Source: Xenopus tropicalis (taxonomy: Eukaryota > Chordata > Amphibia > Anura > Pipidae). From it: a stretch of DNA of 64,000 nt. A program made the position numbers and the translations under genes. The DNA is taken from NCBI RefSeq assembly GCF_000004195.4, contig NC_030684.2, positions 112,011,429 through 112,075,428 of the forward strand, given 5' to 3'. The number at the start of each line of letters is the position of its first letter. Positions within the stretch are counted from its first letter, which is position 1. Shown here piece after piece: positions 25,616 to 38,900 of the stretch. The notes beneath the pieces are model-generated. The model was not told where the DNA came from. It searched no databases and worked only from the letters and a program-made list of their open reading frames with translations.

Positions 25616-28600
25616 TGTTCTTCATAGAGGCTATAACATTTCTGACCTCTCTCATTTCAATGGACTATTATGATATTGGATTATAGGTAGAACCATGTAA
25701 AAGTGAGCTTGTGACTCTAAATTTTAGTTCCCAATTCAGCAACTGTGCCTAGTAGCATCTGTCACACAGGTGGGCTTAAACTAGACATCCAAATTACTTA
25801 AATGTACCCATTTTAATGCTTTCACACAGTTTATTTTTTGTTTTCAAGTAGAAAAATATTTCTCATACATTCAAAGTGGTACACAAAAGAAAATGAGTGG
25901 GATTATTTTTTTTTTTTTGTTCTAGACTTCTTCATTGATTTTCTTTTGCACTTTTCCGATAGCACCATATCGATACATTCTTTAACGTAAACATCCTGAG
26001 CACTTTCTTAGAAAGCGAGACCAGAATATATTCATTGTTATATATTTTAAATATAAATATATAAAGAGAAAAAGAGAAGAGAGGAAAAAAATTGAAAGAG
26101 TTTGGCGACTGTGTGTTAGCCACTGTGATGGGATGAAATATTTTAGGATACGCTGAGGAGATTTGGGCATGGTAGCGTTTAATAACCGTTCATTACAGAT
26201 GCAATGAGAAACAGGTTTGTGGGAAGAGCAGAAAAGGGGCTATAGCCCTTCTGTTGTGATGAGTCCATGCAATACAAGGTGTTGTACATTCCTCTGACAC
26301 TGAATGGACTGCTAGACAGGGCAACTTAAGCTATCACCAGAGATAAATCCTTGATGAAAGTTCCACAGACCCTTAGAACCTTTGAGAAAGAAAGACAAAT
26401 GTTTATGTGCGGACATTAAAATATGAGTTCAGCTCCCCCCATGAACTGGAATGGATGGAAAATTCTAATAGCTATTTTGGCAAAAGGTAAACCTGCAAAC
26501 TGGCTAGGCTGGAGCATTTTATTGGTTTCTATTGTTTGATTGCCTTGCCCATGAACACATTTATGGACTGGAGAGCACATATTTCAAATTTGGAAAGAAA
26601 AGTAGTGACAGGAGGGAGTGAAGAAAGTGAAGGGGAAAGTGGAATGAAATTTCAGGTTCTGTGCATTGAATTACAGTTACAGAAATCTGTCACCCCCTAT
26701 AGAATTTCCAGACTTTATGAGCTGACATTTATTCTGTGCCATCAAGTAATGTCTTCCATGTTAAGCAATGTTAGTGACACAGTTGCCCCTAACAAAGGGA
26801 TATACTGTGTTTGCCCTATGTTTGAGGCAGGAATAGAACCCACACTTTGACTTTCAAGAGCATGTCTCCAAAACCCATGTTTAATGCTCACACAGTGGGA
26901 ACTGTCTGGGGTGCCATTTGAGTGCAGTAAGCAGTTTTATACCAATAAGTGTTCAATTGAAGGCCATAAACTGTGCAGTGCATTACAAGAATGAAACGGT
27001 TAAAACTGCGAAGGGTATTGTGCTGCCCAATGCCCATTCAATCACAGCAAAGTAAATGAAATATTGATTGAAAGTGTCCCTGAAAAGAGAAAGCCATTAA
27101 GGAGTCACCGGGAAACGTGGTGTTCTTCATCTTAAGAGCTCCCTCCCCCACCCTCAACAAAGCAGGGAAATCAAATGCATTTAGTTGGGTCTTAGTCCAT
27201 AAAGAGAATAGACAGCAAAGTGACCCTTAATATATATATATTCATTGTGCTTTCAGCTATATACTTTATTATATAACTGCAGTGAAGAACCCACAGTCAG
27301 TTCTGCCTCAGTAAAAGAAATAAGGCATAAAACAAAATAAAACTCTACATTCTATATTTATATAAATACCTATATAGTATTTATATCGTTTGACTGGTTC
27401 TTTTAGTTATTTATAAGGCCTATGCATATTATATGGAATTTTATTAAGACTGTTCTATATTCCAGAACATCCATCAAATAAACATGCTCACGGCCACCTC
27501 ACCATTTCCCTTGACTAAATTTGTGCACTGAGTTTGGCACATCTACCTTAAATCACCCCAAACTGACATAAATGATTAACCCATACAAAGCATTAACGTT
27601 CATGGATTAGGGGGATAATCCTTGAATTTAAAAATGTGCATAATATTCCAGCCTCAAATGATTGGGTCAAACAGTTTCACAAGATCGCTCTGTGCTTTAA
27701 TTCAAGCCTCTAGTTGTAACCTCTTTACTACAATCTATCACTTCACAGTTGTAGTCTTGGGCACACAGGCTGCTCTGTGTAATATGAATACAGCTATAAT
27801 TACAGCCAAAAGGAATAGCAAATCAACAATAGCCTCTTCTGAACTGCAGGATCTTGTAACTGAGGACCTCTGTTACCAGATAAGAGGTTTGTGCTGCAAA
27901 ATGCATTATTTTCATGTCAATCAGGGTCTGAAATAAGCTTTTTTTTACATAAAGGGTGAATTAGGTATTCCAAAGGACAGCTGAGCAGACCAGCAAAGGC
28001 TCTGTATCCATGGCAATGTCAGGTCAATCCTGAAGGTCCAATTCTTGGATAATGCTAGGACAGAAATAATTTGTCAAAGCATACTAGTGACTGATTTATA
28101 CCCCCAACTCTAAAAGAACCCAAAACTAACTATAGATTTTTTTTTATACTTGTTACCTAGAGTCACAAATTAAGGCTTTAATGTATGGCATCTCTTTCTT
28201 ATAATTACAATTATTGTTAGAATAAAAAAAGCAAAGGTGGCCTGCTACGATGAAATGACTAGGACTCATTCAGAGCAGTTATGGAAAAATTCCTGTTGTT
28301 CCAATAAAATATTGCACTAATAACAGAAGTATCGTTTCCTCTTAAGAACCCACATTAAAGATAGGTCTACCAAACCCAGATTGCTTTGAAATATTAACAA
28401 CCACAGGATTCTTTATGGCTCTTTACTGGAGAATGTGATAGGTGAACAGTGCCACTTTGCATCACTTCCATAGTATTGTGCTGAGGGATGAAGGGGGTAA
28501 GATAAGATTGTACAGGAGGTGCTGAGTGCGAAGAATCTATGAGTGAAGCTGAGTTAATGGTGATGCTGTAAGGAAGCACAGTGTCAAGACATGAATGGGT

Positions 28601-30200
28601 TGGGCATTCTTTTACAAGACAAAAGCAAGTTCTTGTGTAGTTTATCCGTTTTGAGACGTGGTGCTGGGTATGAGTCGGAATGAGTGACGAGTAAACGTTT
28701 CCAGGGAACCAACCCCTTCTCATGGAGAAGTTTGAACAGTGGTGTTTTCTGCCAGACTTTCTGGACTGAGCAGAAGGTAATGGATCCATTGAAATAATCA
28801 TATGCTAAAGATGATTTTAAACCCTCTCACTGCAATGGAATGTTTTGAAGAACCTCCTGAGCTAGAGGTTCCTTTGCTGTTGATATGTAGTACGGCCTTC
28901 AAAGGACAATATAGCTCTAAGATTTTATACATTATAAATTTCTCTTTGTATAAATAATGTATTTGGTACCATCTACCTACCTCCAACAATGCCCTGAATA
29001 TGTGGATGTATAATGACTGCATGTGCTTTGTTATTTAACTGGCTTCAGTTATGGGAGTTAATGTATTTGGGATTCTGTTCAGCTCTCTTTGATATATATT
29101 GATAAAGCAACTGCCCTTATGTGTTTTTTGTTTGTTTTTTTTTTGCAAATCCTAGTATTTATTATGGCTTTTCTTTGAAGTATTGAATAGATGTTGCTCC
29201 TTCCATTTTTTTCTACTCCATATTAGGGCCAGGTATGGACCAACAACCTTCACAAATCTTTTTTATGTGTTTCTACAGAACGTCTTGGTACCATATACAG
29301 TAGGAGCCAGTAGATCCTGAACCAAAATACATAAATATAAACACATTATATTTGGTAGTAAAGTAAAAAAAAAATCCTTCTACTCTTTTACCCTTAATGC
29401 ACTTCACATTGTCTTCTACCAAGAACAGTACTAGTTCCTTAAAATGGGATACCCGTTTTACCCTGTCATTTAATCTTCCATGATTCTCCTTAGTCTGTAT
29501 TAGCCCCCTATTGTCAGGCGTTGTACAACATATCAACAGCCATGTTAAGTAAACCCGTCGGTGGCTGACTGTGCGTACCCTGATGGTACTAGCCTTTGTT
29601 TGTCAGTGGAATGTACGGCTCCCCCAAGAAAATTGATAATAAGGTATAGACAGGGTTGGAGGAGCTGCAATGTTTTTTCCCACCCTGGATAAAAAGATAA
29701 GAAAAAACTAAGCAACCCCTCTAAAACCACCTGTCTGCCTAAATCATCCCTTTTTGTTTTTAGAGTCTGAAGCAGCATTTCCTATTTCAGGATAAAGTTG
29801 CACTGCCTTCTTTTAATAAGGAAATGAATATGCTGCACAGTACAGAGGAGTTATAACAATTATGTTATGCAGTCCCTTTCTCTGTAGAGAATGAAAGGTA
29901 ACTTTAGATATACAAGGACCCATGGAGATTGTGTGTGGTGCCCTGCAATCATCAGCTGACAACAGTGTATATGATAGTAGAGCTCTGTTGGTGGTGGGTG
30001 CCAGGGACTAGCCATAAAGAAGCTGGCAGCTGTAACCGGGGAGGCATCCACTGAGTGCGACAATTCTCTCTAATGCAGCATGTTCATTTTGAAAGGAAGA
30101 AATCTGCACATGAAAAGCTGATGAGCTGGAGCTTTGTGTTGGTGCACCTGCTCACACCAGGACAGTGGGGAAAATAAATCTGACAGGTATTATTCACTGT
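25616..30200. other. Distal 3' flank of NOVA1, repeat-poor, no gene seen
   Basis: No complete MITE or LINE was recognised. Open frames reach 135 codons (minus, 28394-28801) but show no domain, composition or splice context that supports a gene. A repeat-free stretch at about 26930-27130 reads like possible conserved noncoding DNA; this is a guess from composition only. Confidence 0.4.
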
Positions 30201-32636
30201 TAATGTATTATAAATGAATTGAAACTAGTGACATGCAAGGAAAAATAATGAGACGGGAGACAGTGATGGTACAGGATGAACAAAGCACATTTATAATGAT
30301 ATGAGTAAATATATTCGCATCATCGGCTAACCACTAGTTACACTGTATTGTCATAAAAACTTACAGAGCTACAGAGACTATTAACGATAAATAACCATTA
30401 CCAATTAAAACACAGTTGTACGACAGAATTGCTCTTTCCATTTTTTTGAAAAAAAAAAAACAAGCAATATCATTCCTTTTTTAATATATATCAGTTTTCT
30501 CTTCTTGAAAATGGTTTTCTGTAATCAAAGAGAAAGTGAAAATGGGAGGAAAAGAAGAAAACAGAATCATTGACTTGATCATCAGATTGGAATGGCTGAA
30601 GGCCTTCCAGCCAGATGGGTCTGCTACGCATTCTAAAGTTCAACGCATCAATGCATAACAGGCCCCCCGAGCTTTGGAAAGGTTTATAACAGTGGACTAA
30701 AACAGGGAGGTAGGAAACTAGGGAAGGATGGTGGGGGAGGGAAATGAAGGAAATGCAGGAAAGAACGGGAGTTGATAGATAATTTCTCCAAAATTCCAAG
30801 TGTCCACCAAAAGGGGACACTGTTGACAGACTGTCAAACTAACATGGTAATGTAGGTCATTTTTAAGTTCAATGAACAGAAAAAAGGTAAACAGAACGAA
30901 ATAATAATAAAGGATCACAGTTCAGAAAGAGAGATGCTGGACGAGAAGCCAGACGAGAGGACATCACAATCATTGTTCAGTTATTGGTTGCACAGGAGGA
31001 GCAGCGGAAAATGTCACTGAGTTGGTTATGATGGACGTTATCAATGGGTTGAAGTTGAGATGGAAGGAAAACTGTTGTTTGGGGTTTCTCAGCCTGATGA
31101 TCCAGAGGTAGCCAGCATTTTAGTTTTTTTAGTATTATTATTTACTATTTTTTTATGTTTTTTTGTGTGTTTTTTTCTTAAATTACTTCCTTGTCCATTG
31201 AATTTTTTTACGACTGCATGCATAGCATGAGAAGATGCTGGGTTTATGAACAGCCACGTTTTCAGTGGCTTGAGGTGGCCCAAATGCAGAGGTTAACATA
31301 ATGATCTGGCTAGTTGGCACTCGGAAACATGAAGGAGGTGACAATTGGAGAACAAAAAATAAGAAAAACATAAAAAGGCTTATTCTAAAAGTAAAAGAAA
31401 AGAATGGCCTTTGGAGGAACCTGCGCTGCGACAGGTGGACACACGCCGGAAATGAACTCTACCTCAGCTAAACGAGCATGCAGGGAAGTACTGACTGAAG
31501 CCGACATAAAGATGCCCCACGGAAAAAGAACATGCAGGTAAACGACTATCGGAGCCTGCGGCGGCTGGTTTAGCCTTGCCCCGGAGGGATCAAAAACAGC
31601 TAAAAATCACAGATACTGTTCACAGTAAAATCTACATTGACAACACTAAGAGATCGCTAGTGTTAAAATTATACACAATCAGAAGCGTTTTAAAAGGCAA
31701 CGCCCTCGCTAAGTCGTTGCGGATAATGAAACCTCATCAGCTAACAGTTGGCACTTTATTTTTGTGTGTGCGCGTAGTTTGGCTTAGAAAATATCCAATA
31801 CGCTCACAGCACAGCTCTATGTCTAAAGGGGAGGATGTTAATGGATCAACTGGTGCATGGCTGGCCAGACACTGCAGGGTCAAGTTAAAACCCCAGTCTC
31901 GTGTACCCCCAAATTAAACCATTATATAACTCTACAGTTGGTACTTGCTTCTTCACTCTGATAACAAACTTCACTGGGAAATCATTGCTGAGGTGAAGAC
32001 TTTGCCAGATATGTACATTATTGGTGGCAGTGGTACTCATGTGTACCTGTATGCAGTACACACAAGCTAAAGTGGCTTAAAGTCAAGAACATACGAAAAT
32101 TAGCACTAACACTCACTTGTACATTACCTGAAAAGTCTCTATTGGAATGCCATCTCAAAAGCTATTGGCCTACCCTTCAGAGGGGTGAAGGGTGAAGGCC
32201 TTGTAATCAGAATGAAGAAGGAGGAAAATCAAAAGTGGCGTAAAACAATTTTAAAACTACAAGGGTCAGAGACTGGATATTTTAAAGATTTGAGCGTGGA
32301 AGGGCGGAAGGAAAACCCAATGAAGGAAAAAACGAAAAAATTCACACAATTTCATGCAAAAATCAGATGTCACCCATCAGAAGAGGTAAACCTGATGGGA
32401 TCCACAGATTATAAAATTATAGATCTGTAGGCTGGCCAGCCGGAATATTCATCATTATACAGGTTGTTATGAAGACACTGATCTGTAAACTTATCAAAAA
32501 GGTTCTTTTTTTTCCACAGTTTTAACCATTTTAATATATATTTTACAGTGCTTTTTTGCAACTATATTGCTTTTTGATAATATATATATATATCTTTTTG
32601 TTTTAATTTAAAACTATTTTTTTCTTTTTTTTTATT
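30201..32636 (-). other. NOVA1: Possible extended 3' UTR or proximal 3' flank of NOVA1
   Basis: A repeat-poor region downstream of the NOVA1 stop. On the minus strand, AATAAA words lie at 32631-32636 and 31755-31760, either of which could serve as a distal polyadenylation signal. The plus-strand frames here (31576-31917 and 32185-32430) are antisense to the transcript and lack family features. Whether transcripts extend this far cannot be decided from sequence alone. Confidence 0.35.
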
Positions 32637-33367
32637 ATTCCAAAACTTTTCCCCCCCTCGTACCCTGCCACCCCAGGGCAGGATGTGAGAGTGAAGTTGG
32701 ACAGTGCTTTTGATTTTTCCTTACTCCCTTTTTTTAATAGGTATCTCACCCACCCAATTCCCCTGCTGTTTCCCAGCAATACAGTAGTTCAGTTAGAGTG
32801 TCACCTAGGACTAATACTGATTACCTTGCGGCTCTGATGGGACCAGTAACACGTGGCTCTGCAATGTACTACTGGACTCTTCAGCACTCACAGGGTTAAA
32901 AACCTACGCGCCACTTCATGTTTACATTCAGTTCATATTCAACTACAACGATGCTGGTAAAATGGCAGGCTTCAAAAAACTTACTTTTGACGCGTAAACA
33001 ATAAAACCTTAACAAGAGAGAGAGATAACTTGTCAAAAATCTTCAAATAAAAAAAAAAATAAAATTAAAAAAATTTAAAAAACACTAAAAAAAATCCCTC
33101 TCTGAAACATCCGCAGAACATGTATTATTTACAGATGCGCTTTGTCAACACTGTTGCGTTCATTTGCATAATAATATATTAATAACCCGACGCGCACTTC
33201 CCCTGCCAATAACAAAACTAAAACAAAAAAGAAAATTCAAATAAAATATAAAATATAAATCGCTCCTGCAAAAATACAGTACATCCATGAAAAGAAGAAG
33301 GGGAGGGGGACAATTAAGTTAACATCCAGGTAAGGGAAAGGGGCGGGGGTGGGTGGGTGGTGGGCGT
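32637..33367 (-). other. NOVA1: NOVA1 proximal 3' UTR
   Basis: Sequence immediately after the TAA stop on the minus strand. It starts C-rich (CCACCCACCCACC-like), then turns U-rich with long T and A runs, and includes a CpG-bearing, repeat-free block around 33130-33200. An AATAAA on the minus strand at 32636-32631, about 730 nt after the stop, is the first plausible polyadenylation signal I noted. The boundary is therefore tentative, and longer isoforms are likely given how long NOVA1 UTRs are in other vertebrates. Confidence 0.6.
33126..33133 (-). promoter_or_regulatory. Candidate Pumilio response element in NOVA1 3' UTR
   Basis: On the minus strand this reads TGTAAATA, which fits the PUM consensus UGUANAUA. 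It lies about 235 nt after the stop codon. Only a motif match; an 8-mer of this kind can occur by chance. Confidence 0.3.
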
Positions 33368-34375
33368 TTAACCCACTTTCTGTGGGTTGGCTGCCCGGAC
33401 ACCTTGCTCATAAGTGACTCGTTGCGTGATTAGATACTGTGCGGCTTGTGTTGCAGCTGGGGTGCCTGTAATGGTAACCTTTCGGTTTCTGGTGCCGGGG
33501 ACAAATTCCCCCTTTTTTGAAATCTGTATCCTAGCGCCAGTCAACTCCTGGTACTCCACCAATGTCTTTCCTCCTTTGCCAAGAATGGCACCTACCAGGT
33601 TTTCTGGGACTGCAATTTCTACTACGTCCTTTGAGCCGTCCGTTGACTTCTCAGTCCCCAGGATGGCACTAGCAGCTAGGGGGGACGCAGCCCCAAAATA
33701 TCCATTGGTTGCTGCAGTGGCAGCAGCTAGGCTTCCCAGAGCAAACGTCCCCGCCGCTCCAGCCGCTGTTCCACCCCCTGCAGTTGCCTCACTTGCATAT
33801 GTAGCTAGTAGATTTGCTGCTGCAGCTGCAGCTGGATTAGCGCTGGCAGCAGCGGCTGCAAGTGCACCTGTGGCCGCTGCTTGACTCAATCCTAACCCCA
33901 GAGTGTTGAGGTTGTAGCCATAACTGGCCAAAGTGTTAAGGGCCGATGTGATGGCGACCAGATCATTGCCAGTGAAACCAGATAGAACAGCCGGAAACGC
34001 TGCCACCCCAGCAAGGTTGGCATGTCCAAGAAGCCCTGCTGCTGCAGCAGCAGTAGGAAGGACCTCAGCAGTATTGGCATATGGAGATCCTGTTGGGTTC
34101 GAATTGGCTACAGGCCCGGTGACATTGGCATAACTGATGTTCAGGCAGCTTCCACTCTGTGGGTCTTCTTGAATCTTCTGCACAATCAGCTCTACTGCCT
34201 TGCGGTTCTGCTCAGGTTCCCCGCTCACAGTCACTACCCGTTCCTGCAGGTTGATGCCATCTGGCTTTTGGGAAAGTTGCACCCAGGCACCTGATTGCTC
34301 CATTACAGCCTTGACTGTGGCGCCGCCTTTTCCAATAATCAGACCTGCTGTACTGTTCGGAACAATGATCTTCAC
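33368..34375 (-). CDS. NOVA1: NOVA1 terminal coding exon: KH2, Ala-rich linker, KH3, stop
   Basis: This is the 3' coding exon of NOVA1, a neuronal nuclear RNA-binding protein that binds clustered YCAY motifs and controls alternative splicing. It encodes 335 residues. KH2 spans about residues 1-73, with its GKGG loop at 15-18 ([10 protein letters not shown]). An alanine-, glycine- and leucine-rich linker spans about 74-251. KH3 spans about 252-325, with its GKGG loop at 266-269. The protein ends NPQKVG and then TAA. The sequence matches vertebrate NOVA1 nearly residue for residue from memory, with conservative changes (for example [21 protein letters not shown]), and does not match the NOVA2 linker. 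The exon opens with GTG (Val), not an initiator: it follows a strong acceptor, a long pyrimidine tract ending GACCTCAG at 34376-34383. Reading phase is 0, compatible with both upstream exons. The GTG is an internal codon, so no start should be annotated here. Confidence 0.97.
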   Translation of the reverse strand: MKIIVPNSTAGLIIGKGGATVKAVMEQSGAWVQLSQKPDGINLQERVVTVSGEPEQNRKAVELIVQKIQEDPQSGSCLNISYANVTGPVANSNPTGSPYANTAEVLPTAAAAAGLLGHANLAGVAAFPAVLSGFTGNDLVAITSALNTLASYGYNLNTLGLGLSQAAATGALAAAAASANPAAAAAANLLATYASEATAGGGTAAGAAGTFALGSLAAATAATNGYFGAASPLAASAILGTEKSTDGSKDVVEIAVPENLVGAILGKGGKTLVEYQELTGARIQISKKGEFVPGTRNRKVTITGTPAATQAAQYLITQRVTYEQGVRAANPQKVG

Positions 34376-36128
34376 CTGAGGTCAAACAAAGATGAACAGA
34401 AGAAACCAAAGAAAGAGAAAGACAGATGGAAACCACATGAATATTAAAACAAACCAAGCTGAATGTTATGTGTTAGTGTCTAATGAGGAACATTAAGCCC
34501 CAAACATGCTGCACTCTAAAATAGTGGGACGTTTCTATGTTTTGCAACAACTTATTTCCTTAGTCAATTGTATCTAGTATGAAAAATGTTGTAACCCATC
34601 ATTTACATATCTATACCATGCTGCCTTAATACCAAATGCACTGAAACACACAATCCCTAAAACCTTGCCTGCCTAATACTATTAATAGGGCAATAAGCAA
34701 CTTTGTGTACAAAGATTATGGGGTGTTGAAAGTGATAGGAACAAACTCAGCCCATGTCTACTGACCTCTAGCCACCAACAAGTCTTTACTAGTCAAGTGT
34801 AATTAGGATAGTGTAGCAAACATCTGATAGGCTGCTATAGTTACTGAACCATGGTAATCTTTAGCCATGTTATTTTATAATGTAAATAATAACACCAGCA
34901 TGAATACTGAGGATGGGGGTGACTACTTTAAATTCTGACACTGCAGAGAAAGGATTGGCAAACTGAAATTATTTTAAATATTGAACTGAATGTAGAATTT
35001 TTTGATTCTAGCAAATGCTGGATCCTTTTTTTTGCATTGTTATGTTGTAGCATAAATGGACAATAAATGTAAGTTTTTATAAAGAGTTAAATGTTGATTG
35101 TCACCCTCCACCCCATTCAACAGGGTGGGAGCTGGTGGCACTGATAACTGCTCCTGACAGTCGCTTGCAGGCAGAAGAACACCCATAAATTACAAAATCA
35201 CTGGCAGGACCAAAGAGCACTGAGTGTAATTGACTGTAATGAAAAATTGTAATGAAATGATTGATCTAATTAGCTTTGCCTGGTTATCAGTTGTCCCCTC
35301 AATGTGAGGAGGTTGGTTCAGGGAAATAGCTGTGCTACATGCAGGGCTATACTAATGTGAACATACATTGCCAAGTACAAAAATATGTTAAAAGCTGTAG
35401 AAAAGAAAAAACAAACAGTCCTGTCTACAATCTCAAATGGTGCAATGTTGATCTCATGTAGAATATATGAGAAGGTCCTTGTGGTGGGGTCTAGAGCAAA
35501 ACAGGCTTTAGGGGTACCAACATTTATGTAAAGTAGCACTGTCCAGCCTATGGCTTTCGAATATACTGCTGAACTCTTGCTGGGCAAAACCCATATAAAC
35601 AGTTACCAGGAACACTTGCCCTACTGTTGCCATCTGCCTGTGCTTTATGCACTATGCCTCACTATTCCTACCTTCAGTTTGTGCTTTTGAAATTAATAAC
35701 CCAACTGTCTATTGAGGGGTTCAGTGTGTTTCATAGCTGTAGAGGTACATACTGTTCTGCCTGCTTGTTAAGAGAAATATTACCAGCAAGCCAACAGCAA
35801 TATAAATACAAACGGGAGGGCTACATAACAAAAAAAAAAATGAAAATGCAGGTTTAGGATCTATAACCTGGAATGCATTGTGCCTGCAGTTTCCATATAT
35901 GTGGTCCTTCTGTAATATGGAGCATGTCTTAAAGCTATTTAGAACATTTCTTTTGACGCCAACATGAATTTGAGCTGGTGTAGTAACTGTCAAGTACAAG
36001 GTACAGTATATATATATATATATATATTTATATACGGGACAGGAGGCAGAGAGGAGCACAACCTAACGAAATGTAGTAGAACCCTGCCCAGGTGTGCTCA
36101 CTAGCACTTGGGGCAAAAAAGCTTTGAA

Positions 36129-36232
36129 TTTATTAAGAAAAATTCAAAGTTTTGAGCACAAACAGGGTTTGTCCCTGAAGAAGTGAAGAAGAGCTCTGTT
36201 TGTGCTCAAAATGTTGGATTTTTCTTAATAAA
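36129..36232. repeat. Inverted repeat with GTTGGATT...AATAAA end
   Basis: The left arm 36129-36165 and right arm 36196-36232 are reverse complements at 34 of 37 positions, separated by 30 bp. The right arm reads CTCAAAATGTTGGATTTTTC then TTAATAAAAC, giving a polyadenylation-like word at its outer edge. This is similar in plan to the palindrome at 46761-46975. Confidence 0.75.
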
Positions 36233-37658
36233 ACTTTTTTCTTTTTGCACCAAGTCCCAGTGAGTCGATACCCTCATACACACATATATATACAAGACTA
36301 GAAAATAGTAATTATAGTAATTAAGAATATACTGTGTTTAGTAGTAAAGATAAGCAGGGGTTTCATGGCATAAATAAATTTCAGAAGCCTGACTGTAACT
36401 ACTTGTAAACTAAGATTTTTCCTGCAGCAAGGTCAATTATCAAGCATATCTTTGCCTTGTTTTGCCATCCAGGTGGTGGGCAAAAATGGGCTCATCCAAT
36501 CACCTAAATAAAATGATTGGGAGGCACTCTAACTCCAATGCAGTCTTGTTATATCAAGTTACAGATAGCACTTACTCATAGGTATTGGTGCCTGTGAGTA
36601 AGTCTATGCTGTAGGCTCAGTGAAGTGCATCTGGGCCCTCCCATATGCTAGTGAGTTACTATACGTATATATGGTATATTATTGGGAATCTTTTGATTTA
36701 TCCAATAACCTGGCAACTGAAGGGTCCTATGCCCAAGCATTAGGAGCAGACCATATGAGGAGCCCTACCTGCCTGACAGATATCTACCAGATCCCCAGAC
36801 AGATATTAGAAGGGCAGATCTTTGTTTTGGCCTCATGAACAGTCCAACAAGCTCACTGAATGATGCATAATCTTAAGGGCATTTCAATGGATGAGCAGCT
36901 AACACCGAGGTCCCTCTGAATACAGCTCTGCCACAAGCAGGAAAGTACAGCTTTTTTTTTTTTGCTTCATTCTAGGAGTGTGGTTCCTCAGGGTACAACC
37001 AATGGGGCAACATGTGCACTTTGCACCCTTGTTTTGCACTTTACAGGTTACCACATACACAATATCCCTGATTTATTTTAGAGTGCATATTTTCTTTATG
37101 TGGAGAAATGAGCAGAAAAAGCTCATGTGAAACAGAGAACAGCAGTAGCTGTAAATTGCTTCCTACATAAAAATGGCCTGACAGTCTTTCCATTTTTATC
37201 TTATATAGTACCTTGTATTTACAATTGGGCATCCCTGTAAATTCCCAGAAGTCTGAAGTAATGGTTTATGTATTGTGGGTGATTTCCTTGACCTCCAGCT
37301 CTGGAATAGGGTGACCTAATTTCAGCCCACGGGACCTTGCCTTTGTACAGGGAAGAAGCAGTATATTGGGGGAGGTGTACTGGCAGACAGAATTGCTCCT
37401 TGGTGTGAAAGCTTTCAGATTTCTCTGCTTTCTATGCATTTTCTCTCTTTGTGCGTTTATATAAAGCTCGGCCTGCTAGAAATTCCCTTTGAACGGTTTG
37501 TACTGAAAATGCAAAGCTTCCCCACCCACAATGCCATAAAACTCCTCTTCCATTATACATAGCTTTGTACTGGCAAAGGCACATAAAGGTGGGCATAATA
37601 TATATTTAAAGGGAAGATGTAACACTTTTAAATTAGGATTAACAGCCCCTTTGTTTAT

Positions 37659-37784
37659 ATATTAAGTGCAAAATACAAAAAGCATTCAGTAGGTGTATCC
37701 TTCTCACTGGTTACTCCAATAAACCTTCATGGAGGCAGTTTTGAATCGTGAGTGACTTCCTTTTTTGTATTTTGCACTTAATAT
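37659..37784. repeat. Short inverted repeat pair
   Basis: AAGTGCAAAATACAAAAAG (arm 37659-37682) and CTTTTTTGTATTTTGCACTT (arm 37760-37784) are reverse complements apart from one extra T. Probably the ends of a small degraded MITE; the CCCTTTGTTTATATA word outside the left arm recurs near 37877. Confidence 0.6.
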
Positions 37785-38074
37785 CGCTATAGCCGGAAGC
37801 CACAGCTTTTAGGAATATGCACTCCAAGTTACTATAGACTCTATCTTGGATAGCACAACCAATTTTTTCTTTTTGCCCTTTGTTTATATACAAATGCTCA
37901 GGGAAAACATATTTAATAGGTTTAAATAGATTAATAGATTATTCAGCACGAGTAGTAACATGGCTTTACTTAAGAAAAGTCATGCATAACATATACTGTT
38001 TTCAAAACCCATAACTGCTCATTATTGTGTCCTTTTAAATATACTTTTAAGTGCTGGCTTGATCACACGTGACC

Positions 38075-38163
38075 TAAGGGCTCTGGTACACGGGGAGATT
38101 AGTCGCCCGCGGCAAAACTCCCTGCTCGCGGGCGACTAATCTCCCCGTGTACCAGAGCCCTTA
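38075..38163. mobile_element. Perfect 37-bp-arm hairpin MITE
   Basis: The left arm (38075-38111) starts TAAGGGCTCTGGTACACGGG. The right arm (38127-38163) ends CCCGTGTACCAGAGCCCTTA. The arms are exact reverse complements for 37 bp, around a 15-nt loop (GCAAAACTCCCTGCT). It is GC- and CpG-rich in AT-rich intron. In the NOVA1 pre-mRNA it would form a very stable stem about 800 nt downstream of the regulated exon. Confidence 0.9.
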
Positions 38164-38900
38164 GTTGGTAGCTGTATTTTCTTCTCACCTCAATTAGCAT
38201 CTAATTGTAGATTGGCTATATGTCTGGCTGTACAGTGCAACTTTCAGTCACCATCTTACATCTAATCTACTGTTGCATAATGGCTATGGGAAAGTGGGGT
38301 TTTACTAGTGCTATCCTCACAGAGAGGAACAATATCCTTTCCTGCATGTAGCCATAATTCCTTTTCTCTCTAAATTAAGATGAAATAAGGTCCGAAAAAT
38401 GCCCGGAGTTAATCATTATCACCCTCATGATGTAGTTGGCATCTCTGAAAGTGTCAGTGCATCTCATGGGTCCAACAACCTTATATTACATTTTAGCACC
38501 AGGATGCTTTTAAGCGCCAGGGCTGTAACAGAAATCTCTGACACCAGCTAACAAGAGAGTTAGGGAGTCTTTATTAGTTAATAATTAAAAGCAATTCTCA
38601 GAAATGTATCATCATAGAGTTCTGCATTAAAAAAAAGGTTTTATTTTTCTATAAATACATATTTTCTACACTTCAAACTTTTCTTTTATATATTTCAACA
38701 CCCCCCCCCCCCCCAACACCACCACAACCATAACACACACATACGCCCTTTAACTAAATTAAAAAGAGAATTTTCTTTGAGGGCATATTTGAATTTAGTG
38801 CATGCATATTGTCTATGTAAATACTGTCCATCAAAGGCACATCTAAGTGAATCTATGTTCAGGCTTCTATCCCACCCCCTCCAGTGAGGAAGACCCCTGG

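Noticed and set aside
28394..28801. 135-codon minus-strand frame
   Set aside because: No recognisable domain, unremarkable composition, and no splice or promoter context; expected by chance in 64 kb.
32185..32430. 81-codon Lys/Glu-rich plus-strand frame
   Set aside because: It is antisense to the probable NOVA1 3' UTR or flank; the charged composition follows from A-rich sequence.
33414..33884. 156-codon plus-strand open frame
   Set aside because: It is exactly antisense to the NOVA1 alanine-rich linker and KH3; GC-rich alanine codons leave the complementary strand open.
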